From contig JAGTRM010000032.1 in the NCBI GenBank assembly GCA_018261735.1, forward strand, positions 1 through 46,921: a stretch of 46,921 nucleotides of DNA, given 5' to 3'. The translations under genes and the position numbers were made by a program. The stretch is from Pseudomonadota bacterium (GTDB lineage Bacteria; Pseudomonadota; Gammaproteobacteria; Burkholderiales; Chitinibacteraceae). The notes beneath the pieces were generated by a model, which searched no databases, had not been told where the DNA came from, and saw only the letters and a program-made list of their open reading frames with translations. Numbering within the stretch: position 1 is the stretch's first letter; the number at the start of each line of letters is the position of its first letter. Shown here in pieces: positions 36,026 through 45,045 of this stretch.

Positions 36026-37924
36026 TCACGGGATGTCTGTGCCACCGTTACCGGGCTTGGCCGGGATTTTGCCCAGGCGCGCCTTGAGCGAGGTCTGGCC
36101 CGTGCCCAGTACCTGCGAGTAATGGACGGCGTTGGTCATGACTTTTTTCACGTAATCGCGCGTTTCACTGAACGGGATGTTTTCAATGTAGATGGCCGCA
36201 TCCAGGGGTTGCGCCGCTTGCCAGGCGCGCGCGCGGCTGGGGCCGGCGTTATAGGCGGCGCTGGCCATGACCTGGCTCTCGTTGAGGCCGTTCCATATCA
36301 CCTGCAGATAACGGCTGCCCAGCGTGACGTTGGTGCGGATGTCCCGGGTATCGTTCTGGTTGAAGCGTTTGATGCCCAGTTTGCCGGCAATCCATTTGGC
36401 CGTGGCGGGCATCAGTTGCATCAACCCGCTTGCGCCGACGCTCGATTTGGCCTCGACAATAAAGCGGCTTTCCTGGCGCATCAGGCCGTAAACCCAGGCA
36501 GGGTCCAGTCCTTCGCTGGCAGCCTGCTTTTCCACGATGTCGCGGTAGGGAACGGGGTAGCGCAGCGACAGGTTATGCAGCTGGCGGGTACGGTCGGCGG
36601 AAAAGATGGCGCGATCGTACCAGCCCTGGCGGCGGGCAAATTCGGCGGCGGCGAGCAGCATCTGGTCGCTTTGTCCGCGCATCGCCCAGTTCCATTCGCG
36701 TACGGCCTCCGTGCGCCAGTTTTGCTGGAACAGCGCCTGCGCCCGCTTGACCGCTGGCCACAATTGCACGAGACGGATCTCGTCTTCGCTGGCCTGGTAT
36801 TGCACGGCCGGCGGCTCCAGCACCGTGCCCAGATCCTCGCGTGCCAGCAGGCTGTAGAAATCGTTGCCGCTGGCCAGGTTGGCCAGCAACGGGTTGGCCT
36901 CGGTGGCGCGGCCCAGTTCGCGGATCGCGCGGGCACGCCAGTAACGCCAGGCGGAATCCTGGCGCTCCTGTTCGGGCAGGGCGTCGATGCGTTCCAGTAC
37001 CCCTTTCCAGTCACCGGCGCGCAGCCCGGCCCGGATCGACCAGGCGCGCGATTCCGCATCCATGCCTTCGCGTCCGCCGCGGGCCAGCCAGCTGTTGGCC
37101 TGCGGGTGATGCTTCTTGGCGGCGAGAACGCCGATCAGGCGCCAGCCATAGTGCCGGTCGGCCTCGGGCCAGCGTGTTTCCTCCTCCGCCAGCAACTGCG
37201 CGGCGCGTTCGGGCGCGGTGCGGGCCACGCGCGTGAGGATATAGAGCGCGGTTTCCCGTCCCGCCCGCGAGTCGGCTGCTTGTGGCCAGCCTTTTTCCGG
37301 CTGGGTGCGAAGTTGCGCAAGCTGCTTGGCATTGATAGCCGCCCCGGTGTCGACTTGCGTGGCAATCGCTGCCGCCAGGTCGATGTTGTCGTTGAACAGC
37401 ACCAGACGCAGGCGCTGCCAGACGTCCTCGGTGCCGAGCTTGCCCTGGGCCTGCAAGGCTTCGAATACCGGGCCGCAGGCTTGCGGCTGGCCCTGACCGC
37501 TGAACCAGAGCGGGCGCACCGCGCTCAGGGATTTTTCGTCACCCAGCGCAAGACCTGCCTGGGCGTTGAGGCATTGCAGCTCGGTGGTCGGATTTTCCAG
37601 CCTGGGATATTCCGCGGCGTAGCTGGCCCAGTTCTGGCGGCGCCCCAACTCTTTCAGCCATTCGGCGCGAAAACGCTCCGCCAGCACGGTGTCCGCATAG
37701 CGCGCGAGAAAGTCCCGGGCATCGGCTTCGGCCAGCGTGGTCATCTGCGCCGTGAGCCAGTGGTAACGCGGGTACATTTCCAGCGGCTCGCCCAGTGTGG
37801 CTTCGCTCATGCGCGCGAGCTGGGGCAGGTTATGGCTGCGCGAGGCTTCCAGCATGGCGTTCAAATCGAGGCGGGCATGGGCGGGCAGGGCAAGGCAGGC
37901 AAGGAGCAGGCAGAGTGTTTTCAT
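36026..37924 (-). CDS. slt: Soluble lytic murein transglycosylase (Slt70-like)
   Basis: Periplasmic enzyme that cleaves peptidoglycan to anhydro-muropeptides. The 632-aa precursor has a signal peptide (about 1-17, ending PAHA), a long alpha-helical U-domain of superhelical repeats, and a C-terminal SLT catalytic domain with MRQESRF (catalytic Glu), GASGLMQLMPATA and AYNAGPSRA. The ATG at 37924 is preferred over an upstream TTG because it opens directly at the signal peptide. It is divergent from glyQ. Confidence 0.93.
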   Translation of the reverse strand: MKTLCLLLACLALPAHARLDLNAMLEASRSHNLPQLARMSEATLGEPLEMYPRYHWLTAQMTTLAEADARDFLARYADTVLAERFRAEWLKELGRRQNWASYAAEYPRLENPTTELQCLNAQAGLALGDEKSLSAVRPLWFSGQGQPQACGPVFEALQAQGKLGTEDVWQRLRLVLFNDNIDLAAAIATQVDTGAAINAKQLAQLRTQPEKGWPQAADSRAGRETALYILTRVARTAPERAAQLLAEEETRWPEADRHYGWRLIGVLAAKKHHPQANSWLARGGREGMDAESRAWSIRAGLRAGDWKGVLERIDALPEQERQDSAWRYWRARAIRELGRATEANPLLANLASGNDFYSLLAREDLGTVLEPPAVQYQASEDEIRLVQLWPAVKRAQALFQQNWRTEAVREWNWAMRGQSDQMLLAAAEFARRQGWYDRAIFSADRTRQLHNLSLRYPVPYRDIVEKQAASEGLDPAWVYGLMRQESRFIVEAKSSVGASGLMQLMPATAKWIAGKLGIKRFNQNDTRDIRTNVTLGSRYLQVIWNGLNESQVMASAAYNAGPSRARAWQAAQPLDAAIYIENIPFSETRDYVKKVMTNAVHYSQVLGTGQTSLKARLGKIPAKPGNGGTDIP

Positions 37925-38090
37925 GGCGGGACACAGGGCTTTCAAGATGACAGGATAAGCGAGTCAAGGCGGGCTTGTCATTTGGCTCAGTGTAACGGAT
38001 TTCGCCGCGCTATCCTGTCAATGGCAAAAGCAAGTAAAATCGCTGGTTTCAAGTTACAGCGCCGTCCTTAGTGCGGCGGAGATTGAAGCG

Positions 38091-38984
38091 ATGCCAACTT
38101 TTCAGGAAGTCCTGCTGACCCTGCAGAAATACTGGGCCAGACAAGGCTGCGCGTTGTTGCAGCCGTATGATATTGAAGTCGGTGCGGGCACTTTTCACAC
38201 CGCCACCTTTTTGCGCGCCCTGGGACCAGAACCGTGGAATGCGGCCTACGTGCAGCCTTCGCGCCGCCCGAAAGACGGCCGTTACGGCGAAAACCCGAAC
38301 CGCCTGCAGCATTATTACCAGTTCCAGGTGGTATTGAAGCCGTCCCCGGACAATATCCAGGAATTGTATCTGGGCAGCCTGCGCGAATTGGGCATCGACC
38401 CGACCGTGCATGACATCCGCTTTGTCGAGGATGACTGGGAATCGCCGACGCTGGGCGCATGGGGCCTTGGCTGGGAAGTGTGGCTGAACGGCATGGAAGT
38501 CACACAATTCACCTATTTCCAGCAGGTCGGTGGCCTCGATTGCAAGCCGGTGCTGGGCGAAATCACCTACGGCGTCGAACGTCTGGCGATGTACCTGCAA
38601 GGCGTGGAAAACGTCTACGACCTGACCTGGACCGTGTACCCGAACGGCCAGAAAGTCACTTACGGCGATATCTACCACCAGAACGAAGTCGAGCAGTCGA
38701 CCTACAACTTCGAGCATTCGAACGTGGAACTGCTGTTCCGCCTGTTCAACGATTTCGAGGGCGAAGCCAAGCGCCTGATGGATGCGGGCCTGGCGCTGCC
38801 GGGCTTCGAGATGGTGATGAAGTGCTCGCACACCTTCAACCTGCTCGATGCACGCGGCGCGATCTCGGTGACCGAGCGCGCGGCTTATATCGGCCGGGTG
38901 CGGGCGCTTGCACGGCAGGTGGCGCAGTCGTACTACGATAGCCGCGAGAAGCTCGGCTTCCCGATGTGCAAGCTGGACGCCTGA
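38091..38984 (+). CDS. glyQ: Glycyl-tRNA synthetase alpha subunit
   Basis: Catalytic subunit of the bacterial alpha2-beta2 GlyRS, holding the ATP/glycine-activating class II core. The 297-aa protein starts [19 protein letters not shown] and contains the conserved [20 protein letters not shown] segment. It is separated from glyS by a lipoprotein gene, which is unusual. The 166 bp upstream (37925-38090) hold no promoter that I can name. Confidence 0.97.
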   Translation: MPTFQEVLLTLQKYWARQGCALLQPYDIEVGAGTFHTATFLRALGPEPWNAAYVQPSRRPKDGRYGENPNRLQHYYQFQVVLKPSPDNIQELYLGSLRELGIDPTVHDIRFVEDDWESPTLGAWGLGWEVWLNGMEVTQFTYFQQVGGLDCKPVLGEITYGVERLAMYLQGVENVYDLTWTVYPNGQKVTYGDIYHQNEVEQSTYNFEHSNVELLFRLFNDFEGEAKRLMDAGLALPGFEMVMKCSHTFNLLDARGAISVTERAAYIGRVRALARQVAQSYYDSREKLGFPMCKLDA

Positions 38985-39000
38985 TTTCCCGGAGAAGTCG

Positions 39001-39480
39001 ATGCGTAAAGGATTGCTGCTCCTGGCGCTGCTGGTCTTGACCGCCTGTGGCGAAAAGTTGGGGTATGAGTCGGGCAAGCCGGCAGATCCCGCGCCAAAAA
39101 AAGGCGAATGGCGGCGCTATGGCCGCATGCCGGATTTCGACGTACTGGTTAATGTCGATTCGATTACCCGCAACAGCGAGTTTCCGGACGACAAGTACGT
39201 TTACGTCTGGATGGTGCAGAACTTCAACACCGAACAGATCGATGGTGTTTCCAAGGGCAAGTTCCGCAAGAAATTCACGCGCCAGGCCATCGATTGCAAA
39301 TCGGGCCGCATGGCCGGGGTGGCGGTGGAAATGACCGACGAGAACGATGCCCTGGTGGCCCGCTACGATGTGCCGGGTTACCAGTGGGAATTTTCCTCGC
39401 CGCCGGAGAATACGTTTGGTGCCGATTTCGTGCGCCAGGTGTGCAAGATAGAAGCGGACAAAAGCGCCGCCAACAAGTAA
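39001..39480 (+). CDS. Lipoprotein inserted between glyQ and glyS
   Basis: The 159-aa protein has a signal peptide with lipobox LTAC (C16). Its soluble domain (RYGRMPDFDVLVNVDSITRN, then VYVWMVQNF) resembles the surface-adhesin E-type lipoprotein domain, which I hold with moderate confidence. A GGAGA ribosome site precedes the ATG. It starts 16 bp after glyQ and ends 15 bp before the chosen glyS start, so it is embedded in the GlyRS operon. Confidence 0.8.
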   Translation: MRKGLLLLALLVLTACGEKLGYESGKPADPAPKKGEWRRYGRMPDFDVLVNVDSITRNSEFPDDKYVYVWMVQNFNTEQIDGVSKGKFRKKFTRQAIDCKSGRMAGVAVEMTDENDALVARYDVPGYQWEFSSPPENTFGADFVRQVCKIEADKSAANK

Positions 39481-39495
39481 ATGAGACAAGCTGAA

Positions 39496-41565
39496 ATGAA
39501 CCCGACCCTGCTGATTGAACTGTTGACCGAAGAACTGCCGCCCAAGGCGCTGGTGCGGCTTGGCGCGGCCTTTTCCTCCGCCATTTTTGACGAGCTGGCC
39601 AAGCTTGGTTTCGTGGCCAAGGAGACCGAATACGCGAGCTATGCCAGCCCGCGCCGCCTGGCGGTGTCGATCCCGGGCGTAGCGGCGATCCAGCCCGAGC
39701 AGCGTATCGAGCGCAAGGGGCCGGCCGTGGCTGCCGGCTTCAAGGATGGCAAGCCGACACCGGCGCTACTCGGTTTTGCCCGCTCCTGCGGCATCGCGCC
39801 CGAAGCGCTTGACCAGCTGGAACAGGGATCGGACGGCAAGCAGGACGTGTTCATTTTCCGCTCGGTCAAGCCGGGCGAATCGCTGGTGGCGGTGCTCTCC
39901 GGCATTATCGAAGCGGCGCTGAAGAAACTGCCCGCGCCGAAGATGATGCGTTGGGGCGATCGCGACGGCCAGTTCATCCGCCCGGTGCACCGCCTGACCG
40001 TGCTGCACGGCGCCGATGTGGTGCCGGCCAGGGTGTTGCATCTGGAATCCGGGCGCGCCACGCTCGGCCACCGCTTCCTCTCCACTGGCGAGATCACTCT
40101 GGCGCGCGCCGAGGAATATGCCGGCAAGCTGTATGAAGACGGCCGCGTAGTGGCGAACTTCGCCGCCCGCCGTCATCTGATCGAAGAGCGGCTGGCCGCC
40201 GCGGCCGAATCGCAGACCGCGCACATCGCGCCCTCGGCAGGTCTGCTGGACGAAGTGACCGCGCTGGTCGAGTGGCCGATGGTCTATGTCGGCGAATTCA
40301 GCGAAGAATTCCTCAAGGTGCCGCAGGAGTGCCTGATTCTTTCCATGCAGCAGCACCAGAAATATTTCCCGCTGCTTGATGCCAACGGTAAGTTGTTGTC
40401 CAAGTTCCTGGTGGTTTCCAACCTGGAAACCGCCGATCCGTCGCATATCATCCAGGGCAATGCCCGCGTGCTGCGCGCACGGCTTTCCGATGCCAAGTTC
40501 TTCTTCGAACAGGATCAGAAGCATCCGCTGGAAGCGCGTGTCGCCAAGCTCGGGATGGTGGTCTATCACAACAAGATCGGCAGCCAGCTCGAACGCGTGC
40601 AGCGCCTGCAGAAACTGGCCGGCGAGATCGGCCCGGTCCTCGGTGCCGACAAGGCGCAGGCCGAGCGCGCAGCGTATCTGGCCAAGGCCGATTTGCTGAC
40701 CGACATGGTGGGCGAGTTCCCCGAGCTGCAGGGCATCATGGGCATGTATTACGCCCGTCATGACGGCGAAGCGGAAGCCGTGGCCGCCGCGATCGAAGGC
40801 CATTACCACCCGCGCTTTGCCGGCGACAGCCTGCCGGTCGGCCCGGTGGCGACCGCCGTGGCGCTGGCCGACAAGCTGGAAACCATCGTCGGCATCTACG
40901 GCATCGGCCTGATTCCGACCGGCGACAAGGATCCGTTCGCACTGCGTCGTGCCGCGCTGGGCGTGCTGCGCATGGTGCTGAGCTTGCCGCTGGATCTGCA
41001 TGCCTTGCTGATGGCCACCGCAGCGACTTTCCCGGCTGGCGTGATCGCCGGCAATACCGTCGATGGCGTGTTCGACTTCATGCTCGAGCGCCTGAAAAAT
41101 TATCTCGCCACGGATTACCCGGCGGCCGATATCGAAGCGGTGCTGGCGCTCAAGCACACCCGCCTGGATGAAGTGGTGCTGCGCCTCTCGGCGGTGGCCT
41201 CGTTCAAGGCGCTGCCGGAAGCCGCAGCGCTGGCTGCGGCCAACAAGCGCATCCGCAATATCCTGAAAAAGGTGGAAGGTGCGATTCCGGCCGTGAATGC
41301 CGCGCTGTTTGCCGATGCGGCCGAAACGGCGCTTTACGCCGAGTATGCCGCCCTGGCGCCGCAAGTCGAGGCGTTGCTGAAAGCCGGTGATTTCGCTGCC
41401 GCGCTCAAGGCGCTGGCGGCGCTCAAGGCGCCGGTGGATGCCTTCTTCGACGGCGTGATGGTCATGGCGGACGATCCGGCGGTGCGCGGCAACCGCCTGG
41501 CATTGCTGGCCGCGCTGGCCGATCTGATGAACCGGGTGGCAGAGCTTTCGCTGCTGGCTGAATAA
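39496..41565 (+). CDS. glyS: Glycyl-tRNA synthetase beta subunit
   Basis: tRNA-binding subunit of GlyRS. The protein (689 aa from ATG 39496) begins LLIELLTEELPPKAL, has the family KYFPL segment and an anticodon-binding C-terminal domain. An upstream in-frame ATG at 39481 would add five residues; the later start matches the usual N-terminus. Size and order are normal. Confidence 0.96.
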   Translation: MNPTLLIELLTEELPPKALVRLGAAFSSAIFDELAKLGFVAKETEYASYASPRRLAVSIPGVAAIQPEQRIERKGPAVAAGFKDGKPTPALLGFARSCGIAPEALDQLEQGSDGKQDVFIFRSVKPGESLVAVLSGIIEAALKKLPAPKMMRWGDRDGQFIRPVHRLTVLHGADVVPARVLHLESGRATLGHRFLSTGEITLARAEEYAGKLYEDGRVVANFAARRHLIEERLAAAAESQTAHIAPSAGLLDEVTALVEWPMVYVGEFSEEFLKVPQECLILSMQQHQKYFPLLDANGKLLSKFLVVSNLETADPSHIIQGNARVLRARLSDAKFFFEQDQKHPLEARVAKLGMVVYHNKIGSQLERVQRLQKLAGEIGPVLGADKAQAERAAYLAKADLLTDMVGEFPELQGIMGMYYARHDGEAEAVAAAIEGHYHPRFAGDSLPVGPVATAVALADKLETIVGIYGIGLIPTGDKDPFALRRAALGVLRMVLSLPLDLHALLMATAATFPAGVIAGNTVDGVFDFMLERLKNYLATDYPAADIEAVLALKHTRLDEVVLRLSAVASFKALPEAAALAAANKRIRNILKKVEGAIPAVNAALFADAAETALYAEYAALAPQVEALLKAGDFAAALKALAALKAPVDAFFDGVMVMADDPAVRGNRLALLAALADLMNRVAELSLLAE

Positions 41566-41622
41566 ACCGGCGTGCGCCAGGAAAACTTTCTGGCGCCCCT
41601 GTGGTGAAAAGGTGTTCTGTCC

Positions 41623-42174
41623 ATGAAATTACTGGTGCTCGATCGCGATGGCGTGATCAACGAGGATAGTCCGGATTACATCAAGTCGCCGGAGGAATGG
41701 CAGGCGCTGCCCGGCAGTCTGGAAGCGATTTCCGATCTCTACCGGGCTGGCTGGAACATCGTGGTGGCTTCCAACCAGTCCGCGGTCGGGCGCGGCATGA
41801 TTACGGTGGAGGTTCTCAACCATATCCATGCCAAGATGCACCGCGCCGTGGCCAATGCCGGCGGGCATATCGATGCCGTATTCTTCTGTCCGCACGATCC
41901 CGGCGATGGCTGCGACTGCCGCAAGCCCAAGCCGGGATTGCTGTACGAGATTTCCCGTCGCTACCATGTGCAGCCCATGCAGTTGATCATGGTAGGCGAT
42001 TCCAGGCGTGATCTGGAATCGGTTGCCGCGCTGGATGGCTTGCCGATCCTGGTGCGCACCGGCAAAGGCGCGTCGACCGAAGCGGCCGGCAGCTTGCCGC
42101 CCAATACCTTGGTATTCAACAACCTGGCTGCTGTCGCGGCCTTCCTGCTGGCCCGCGAGGGCGAGAAAGGCTGA
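41623..42174 (+). CDS. gmhB: D-glycero-beta-D-manno-heptose 1,7-bisphosphate 7-phosphatase
   Basis: HAD phosphatase for heptose synthesis of the LPS inner core. The 183-aa protein has the DxD motif LDRDG (D7, D9), SNQSAVGRG in the middle, and the zinc-binding loop CPHDPGDGCDC with C89, H91, C97 and C99, followed by RKPKPG. It follows glyS by 57 bp and precedes plsC by 8 bp, so it continues the same run. Confidence 0.95.
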   Translation: MKLLVLDRDGVINEDSPDYIKSPEEWQALPGSLEAISDLYRAGWNIVVASNQSAVGRGMITVEVLNHIHAKMHRAVANAGGHIDAVFFCPHDPGDGCDCRKPKPGLLYEISRRYHVQPMQLIMVGDSRRDLESVAALDGLPILVRTGKGASTEAAGSLPPNTLVFNNLAAVAAFLLAREGEKG

Positions 42175-42182
42175 TTGCTTTC

Positions 42183-42923
42183 ATGATCTGGTTTCGTTCT
42201 GCGCTGTTCTGGCTTGCCATCGTTATTCTGACCCCGCTGTTTGCCCTGATCGGCAATTTGATCCGTCCTCTGCCGCCGTTGCAGCGTTACCGCATCATGT
42301 CCTGCTGGGCCAAGTTCATGGTGCCCTGGCTGCAAATCACCTGCGGGTTGCGTTATCGCGTGATCGGGCAGGAAAACATTCCGGCCGGCCCGGCAATGGT
42401 GATGTGCAAGCACCAGTCAGCTTGGGAAACCATGGCGCTGCAGGTTTTCTTCCCGCCGCAGGTCTGGGTGATGAAGCGCGAGATTCTCAGCCTGCCGTTC
42501 TTCGGCTGGGCGATCAGCACGCTGTCGCCGATTGCCATTGACCGCACCAAGCGTACCAGCGCGCAAAAGATGCTGATGGAACAGGGGCGTGACCGCGTGG
42601 CCAAGGGGTTCTGGATTGTGATCTTTCCGGAAGGCACGCGCGTGGCGCCCGGCAAGCGCGGCCAGTACAAGCATGGCGGCGCGCGTCTGGCCGTCGATGT
42701 CGGCGTGCCGATCGTGCCGGTGGCGCTCAATTCCGGTGAATTCTGGCCGCGCAATTCCTTCCTCAAGTGGCCGGGCGAGATCACCGTGGTGATCGGCAAG
42801 CCGATTGAAACCGCCGGGCGTACCCCCCATGAGATCACGACCGAAGTCGAGGGCTGGATCGAGGGCGAGATGGAAAAAATCGCCGTGCGCGGCCCGCACT
42901 TCCCCCGCCGCCAGGATCAATGA
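42183..42923 (+). CDS. plsC: 1-acyl-sn-glycerol-3-phosphate acyltransferase
   Basis: Acylates lysophosphatidic acid in phospholipid synthesis. The 246-aa protein has an N-terminal hydrophobic stretch, the catalytic box KHQSAWE (H77 with E82 in place of the usual Asp) and FPEGTR (148-153) for substrate binding. Its stop overlaps the next start (ATGA). Confidence 0.9.
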   Translation: MIWFRSALFWLAIVILTPLFALIGNLIRPLPPLQRYRIMSCWAKFMVPWLQITCGLRYRVIGQENIPAGPAMVMCKHQSAWETMALQVFFPPQVWVMKREILSLPFFGWAISTLSPIAIDRTKRTSAQKMLMEQGRDRVAKGFWIVIFPEGTRVAPGKRGQYKHGGARLAVDVGVPIVPVALNSGEFWPRNSFLKWPGEITVVIGKPIETAGRTPHEITTEVEGWIEGEMEKIAVRGPHFPRRQDQ

Positions 42924-43609
42924 CTGCGCGGGTTCTGCAACTTGCCGATCAAACGCTGACTTACCGGCTCAAGCGCAGCGACCGGCGCAGCATCGGCCTG
43001 AAGATATCCCGCGACGGCCTGACCGTGACTTTGCCCTTGCGCCTGCCGGCGGTTGAAGCCGACCGCGCGGTCCGGCAAAAGCTCGACTGGATCATGGCCA
43101 AATTGGCCGAGCAGGCCAAACAGCCGGCACCTGCAATGGGACTGTCCTGCGGCAACCCGGTGCTGTGGCTGGGGGAGGCCGTGATTCTGCGCACCGGCAG
43201 CGCCCGTTCCCGCATTGCCGGTGCCGAGCTGCATCTGGCGGCCAGCGATCATCCCGAACACATTACCGCCAAACTGGCGCATTTCTACCAGCGCTCGGCG
43301 CGTCCGCATTTTGGCGCTCGGGTGCAGCATTGGAGCGGGCGGATGGGGCTGGTTCCCCGCCGCGTGGCATTGTCTTCGGCGCGCGGGCGCTGGGGCAGTT
43401 GTTCCGCGACCGGCGGGGTGCGGCTGAACTGGCGGCTGATGCAGGCGCCGCCGGCCGTGATCGACTACGTGGTCATCCACGAGCTGGCGCATCTGGCCGA
43501 GCTCAACCATTCGCCGCGTTTCTGGGCGATCGTCGAAGCCCATTGCCCGGACTGGAAAACGCAGCGTGGTTGGCTGAAGCAGCATGGCGGCCAGCTGATG
43601 GGCTGGTGA
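42920..43609 (+). CDS. YgjP-like metallopeptidase-family protein (DUF45)
   Basis: A 229-aa protein ending in a zinc-protease motif: HELAHLAELNHSPRFW, with two motif histidines and a following conserved histidine, then a C-terminal helix. The SARGRWGSCS segment before it is a family hallmark. The function of this family is not established. It is translationally coupled to plsC and convergent with the LysR gene. Confidence 0.88.
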   Translation: MTARVLQLADQTLTYRLKRSDRRSIGLKISRDGLTVTLPLRLPAVEADRAVRQKLDWIMAKLAEQAKQPAPAMGLSCGNPVLWLGEAVILRTGSARSRIAGAELHLAASDHPEHITAKLAHFYQRSARPHFGARVQHWSGRMGLVPRRVALSSARGRWGSCSATGGVRLNWRLMQAPPAVIDYVVIHELAHLAELNHSPRFWAIVEAHCPDWKTQRGWLKQHGGQLMGW

Positions 43610-43617
43610 CGTTCCAT

Positions 43618-44565
43618 TCAATGCGGGATCAAATGCTCGAATACCCGCTCCCGGGCTTCCGCGCGCACGAAATCCATGAAAGTGCGCGCCGCAACAGAAA
43701 TCTGTTTGCCGACCGGATAAACAAAATACCATTGTGATTCCAGCGGGAACCCCTGAACGTCGAGCGTGACCAGCTCGGTGTGGTCGGTATCCAGCCCCAG
43801 GGTATAGCGCGACATGATCGAGATGCCAAGTCCTGCCAGGATGGCCTGCTTGATCGATTCATTGGCGCTTAATTCCATGCGTATCTTCGGTTCAAGACTC
43901 GCCCTGGCGAATACATCTTCTACCGCCATGCGCGTGCCGGAACCGACTTCGCGCATCAGGAAAGGCTCTTCTGCGATTCTTGCCAAGGGGATGTTTTTTT
44001 CCCGCGCCAGCGGATGGTCGGCATGGGCAAAAACCACCATCGGGTTGGGCAGGATGGCTTGACGCACCACATCCAGGTCGACGGGTGGGTGCGCGAAGAT
44101 ATAGAGATCATCCAGGTTGGCGGACAGACGGTCGATCAATACGCGCCGGTTGTGGATTTCCAGCGAGACCTCAATTCCCTTGTGGCGTTGCATGAACGCC
44201 GCGAGCAAGCGTGGGGTGAAATATTTCCCCGTCGTGCTGACTGCCAAACGCAAGTGTCCGGCAGTCAATCCACGCAGATCTTCGAAGTGGTGTTCCATCT
44301 CCTCGACCGTGCAAAAGATATCCAGGCATGCCTTGTGCAGAAGCTGGCCGGCTTCGGTGAGATGAACCCGCTTGCCGATCTGCTCGAACAGCGGTAGCCC
44401 GACCGTTTCGGTGAGCTTGCGGATCTGGGTGGAAACAGTGGGCTGCGCCATGTGCAGTTCTTCGGCCGCACGGGTGAAATTGCCCAGGCGGACGCAGGCC
44501 TCGAATACGGTCAACTGGGGAAGGGAGCTGTGTTTCAGGTAGCGCTGAACGCGGGTAAGTGGCAT
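43618..44565 (-). CDS. LysR-family transcriptional regulator (CbbR-like)
   Basis: The 315-aa protein has an N-terminal winged helix-turn-helix (FEACVRLGNFTRAAEELHMAQPTVSTQIRKL) and a LysR substrate-binding domain (about 95-300). The overall sequence is nearest in feel to CbbR-type regulators, but there are no Calvin-cycle genes in the window. A GGAG ribosome site sits 8 bases before the ATG. Its leader holds a manganese riboswitch and a strong promoter, so synthesis may respond to Mn(II). Confidence 0.93.
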   Translation of the reverse strand: MPLTRVQRYLKHSSLPQLTVFEACVRLGNFTRAAEELHMAQPTVSTQIRKLTETVGLPLFEQIGKRVHLTEAGQLLHKACLDIFCTVEEMEHHFEDLRGLTAGHLRLAVSTTGKYFTPRLLAAFMQRHKGIEVSLEIHNRRVLIDRLSANLDDLYIFAHPPVDLDVVRQAILPNPMVVFAHADHPLAREKNIPLARIAEEPFLMREVGSGTRMAVEDVFARASLEPKIRMELSANESIKQAILAGLGISIMSRYTLGLDTDHTELVTLDVQGFPLESQWYFVYPVGKQISVAARTFMDFVRAEARERVFEHLIPH

Positions 44566-44661
44566 GTATTTACTCCAAAGAGCCTGGTTGTTCCGCCTTC
44601 CGATATGAAAAAGCGGTCTTTACCCCGGAAAGTGCGGCCATTCGAACCGCACTTGCTCACA

Positions 44662-44709
44662 GGCAAAAACCGCTATATCCAGACGGACCTTTGCCAGGAG
44701 GCAAAGGTC
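44662..44709 (-). promoter_or_regulatory. Candidate riboswitch expression platform
   Basis: Three segments on the minus strand can pair in exclusive ways. Segment A (44709-44700) is the 3' side of aptamer stem P1 and pairs perfectly over 10 bp with B (44695-44686). B can instead pair with C (44671-44662), with three G-U pairs. Ligand-favoured P1 would free B to pair with C. No normal terminator T-run follows A:B, so the mode of control is unclear. Confidence 0.55.
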
Positions 44710-44810
44710 TCGCTTGCGCATGTTCAATACGCCAACGCGACCGGGGCGAACCCGAAATGACGACCGCGTTGCAACAGAGCTAATCTGTCGAGGCTACTCC
44801 CCTTTGGAGG
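44700..44810 (-). ncRNA. yybP-ykoY manganese riboswitch aptamer
   Basis: On the minus strand the conserved blocks of the yybP-ykoY (Mn2+) class occur in order: AAAGGGGAGTAGC (44805-44793), GTCGTCATTTC (44764-44754), and GCGAGACCTTTGCC (44713-44700). P1 pairs CAAAGG-type sequence at the 5' end with CCTTTG at the 3' end. This class senses Mn(II) and usually activates manganese exporters or TerC-family genes. Here the downstream minus-strand gene is the LysR-type regulator, while the nearby TerC gene faces the other way. Confidence 0.9.
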
Positions 44811-44836
44811 GGCCGCCGGTTTTCCGGCGACAATTC

Positions 44837-44867
44837 ATTATCTATTCAGCCAATAAGACGCTGTCAA
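44837..44867 (-). promoter_or_regulatory. Sigma-70-type promoter for the riboswitch transcript
   Basis: Minus strand: perfect -35 TTGACA at 44867-44862. For the -10, GATAAT (44842-44837, 19-bp spacer) matches 5 of 6 bases, or TAGATA gives a 17-bp spacer. Transcription would start near 44830, about 25 bases before the first aptamer block. This links the riboswitch to minus-strand transcription. Confidence 0.7.
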
Positions 44868-45045
44868 GCAATAAACAAAACGACCAATTTCCGGTGAAAA
44901 AGTTTCATTCCATTTTCAGATGATCAGCATCGTGGTTTATGAATGGAATCACGTTTTGTAATTGAAAGCATGCCGATCTTCAATTTCCCCTCTGCTTTGA
45001 CCTTTCCCATAATGTAGTTAAGTACAAAAAAGGGAGAACAAACTC

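Noticed and set aside
35978..38071. A 697-codon plus-strand open frame opposite slt
   Set aside because: Antisense to a clear transglycosylase gene; no domain and no ribosome site.
44629..44655. Hairpin (44630-44637 with 44647-44654) as a terminator after the riboswitch
   Set aside because: Only three Ts follow on the minus strand, so it is not a credible rho-independent terminator.
44452..44760. A plus-strand 102-codon frame crossing the LysR start and the riboswitch
   Set aside because: It overlaps a conserved RNA element and a gene start on the other strand, and its sequence has no recognisable features.
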